24,191 bases of DNA from an uncultured Oscillospiraceae bacterium (GTDB lineage Bacteria; Bacillota; Clostridia; Oscillospirales; Acutalibacteraceae), in contig CABUAS010000018.1 of assembly GCA_902489595.1 (NCBI GenBank), positions 1-24,191 on the forward strand, given 5' to 3'. Below the pieces are notes generated by a model. It worked only from the letters and a program-made list of their open reading frames with translations. It was not told where the DNA came from and did no database searches. Of the stretch, positions 24,169 through 24,191 are shown piece by piece (positions within the stretch are counted from its first letter, which is position 1; every line of letters begins with the position of its first letter). A program made the position numbers and the translations under genes.

Positions 24169-24191
24169 GCCCTTTTAATAATTCGATACTG

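Overview
The window looks like part of a gut-type, butyrate-forming Clostridia chromosome. An Oscillospiraceae/Ruminococcaceae-like origin is my best guess, but no rRNA is present to prove it. Support comes from the AT-rich intergenic DNA, the strong AGGAGG-type ribosome sites, a complete crotonyl-CoA/butyryl-CoA operon in one block, and Firmicutes-type neighbours (yycJ-rlmH, murA). No phage, transposase gene or CRISPR array was seen.

Layout. (1) 1-7944: a strong promoter, a structured leader of about 150 nt and one giant secreted protein of about 2,500 residues with long internal repeats. It ends in a hairpin terminator. (2) 8049-12360: a tightly coupled plus-strand operon encoding a NUDIX hydrolase, a small membrane protein of the COG2426 family, a nucleotidyltransferase of the NTP_transf_5 type and a GH27 alpha-galactosidase-like enzyme with an N-terminal membrane segment and an inserted beta-sandwich-like domain. 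(3) 12516-18625, minus strand: thl-crt-hbd-bcd-etfB-etfA, which converts two acetyl-CoA to butyryl-CoA, with electron transfer by Etf. Its promoter carries a Rex-like redox operator lying over the -35 box. (4) 18838-19378, minus strand: a tRNA-Thr/tRNA-Tyr operon followed by two almost identical 148/149-bp repeats, each carrying the tRNA-Tyr 3' end and its terminator. (5) 19396-21304: asnB on the plus strand. (6) 21385-24145, minus strand: murA, yycJ and rlmH.

Across the window, intergenic gaps hold six short hairpins. Five have a CTAC end on the plus strand (GTAG on the minus strand), which is the hallmark of REP-type elements; the sixth is a relative with GTAT.

The observations most worth following are the tRNA-Tyr tail repeats (an rtT-like arrangement), the REP-like family, the Rex-like operator, the giant repeat protein with its leader RNA, and the NUDIX/COG2426/NTP_transf_5/GH27 operon. 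The last step to butyrate (but, or ptb-buk) is not in this window.
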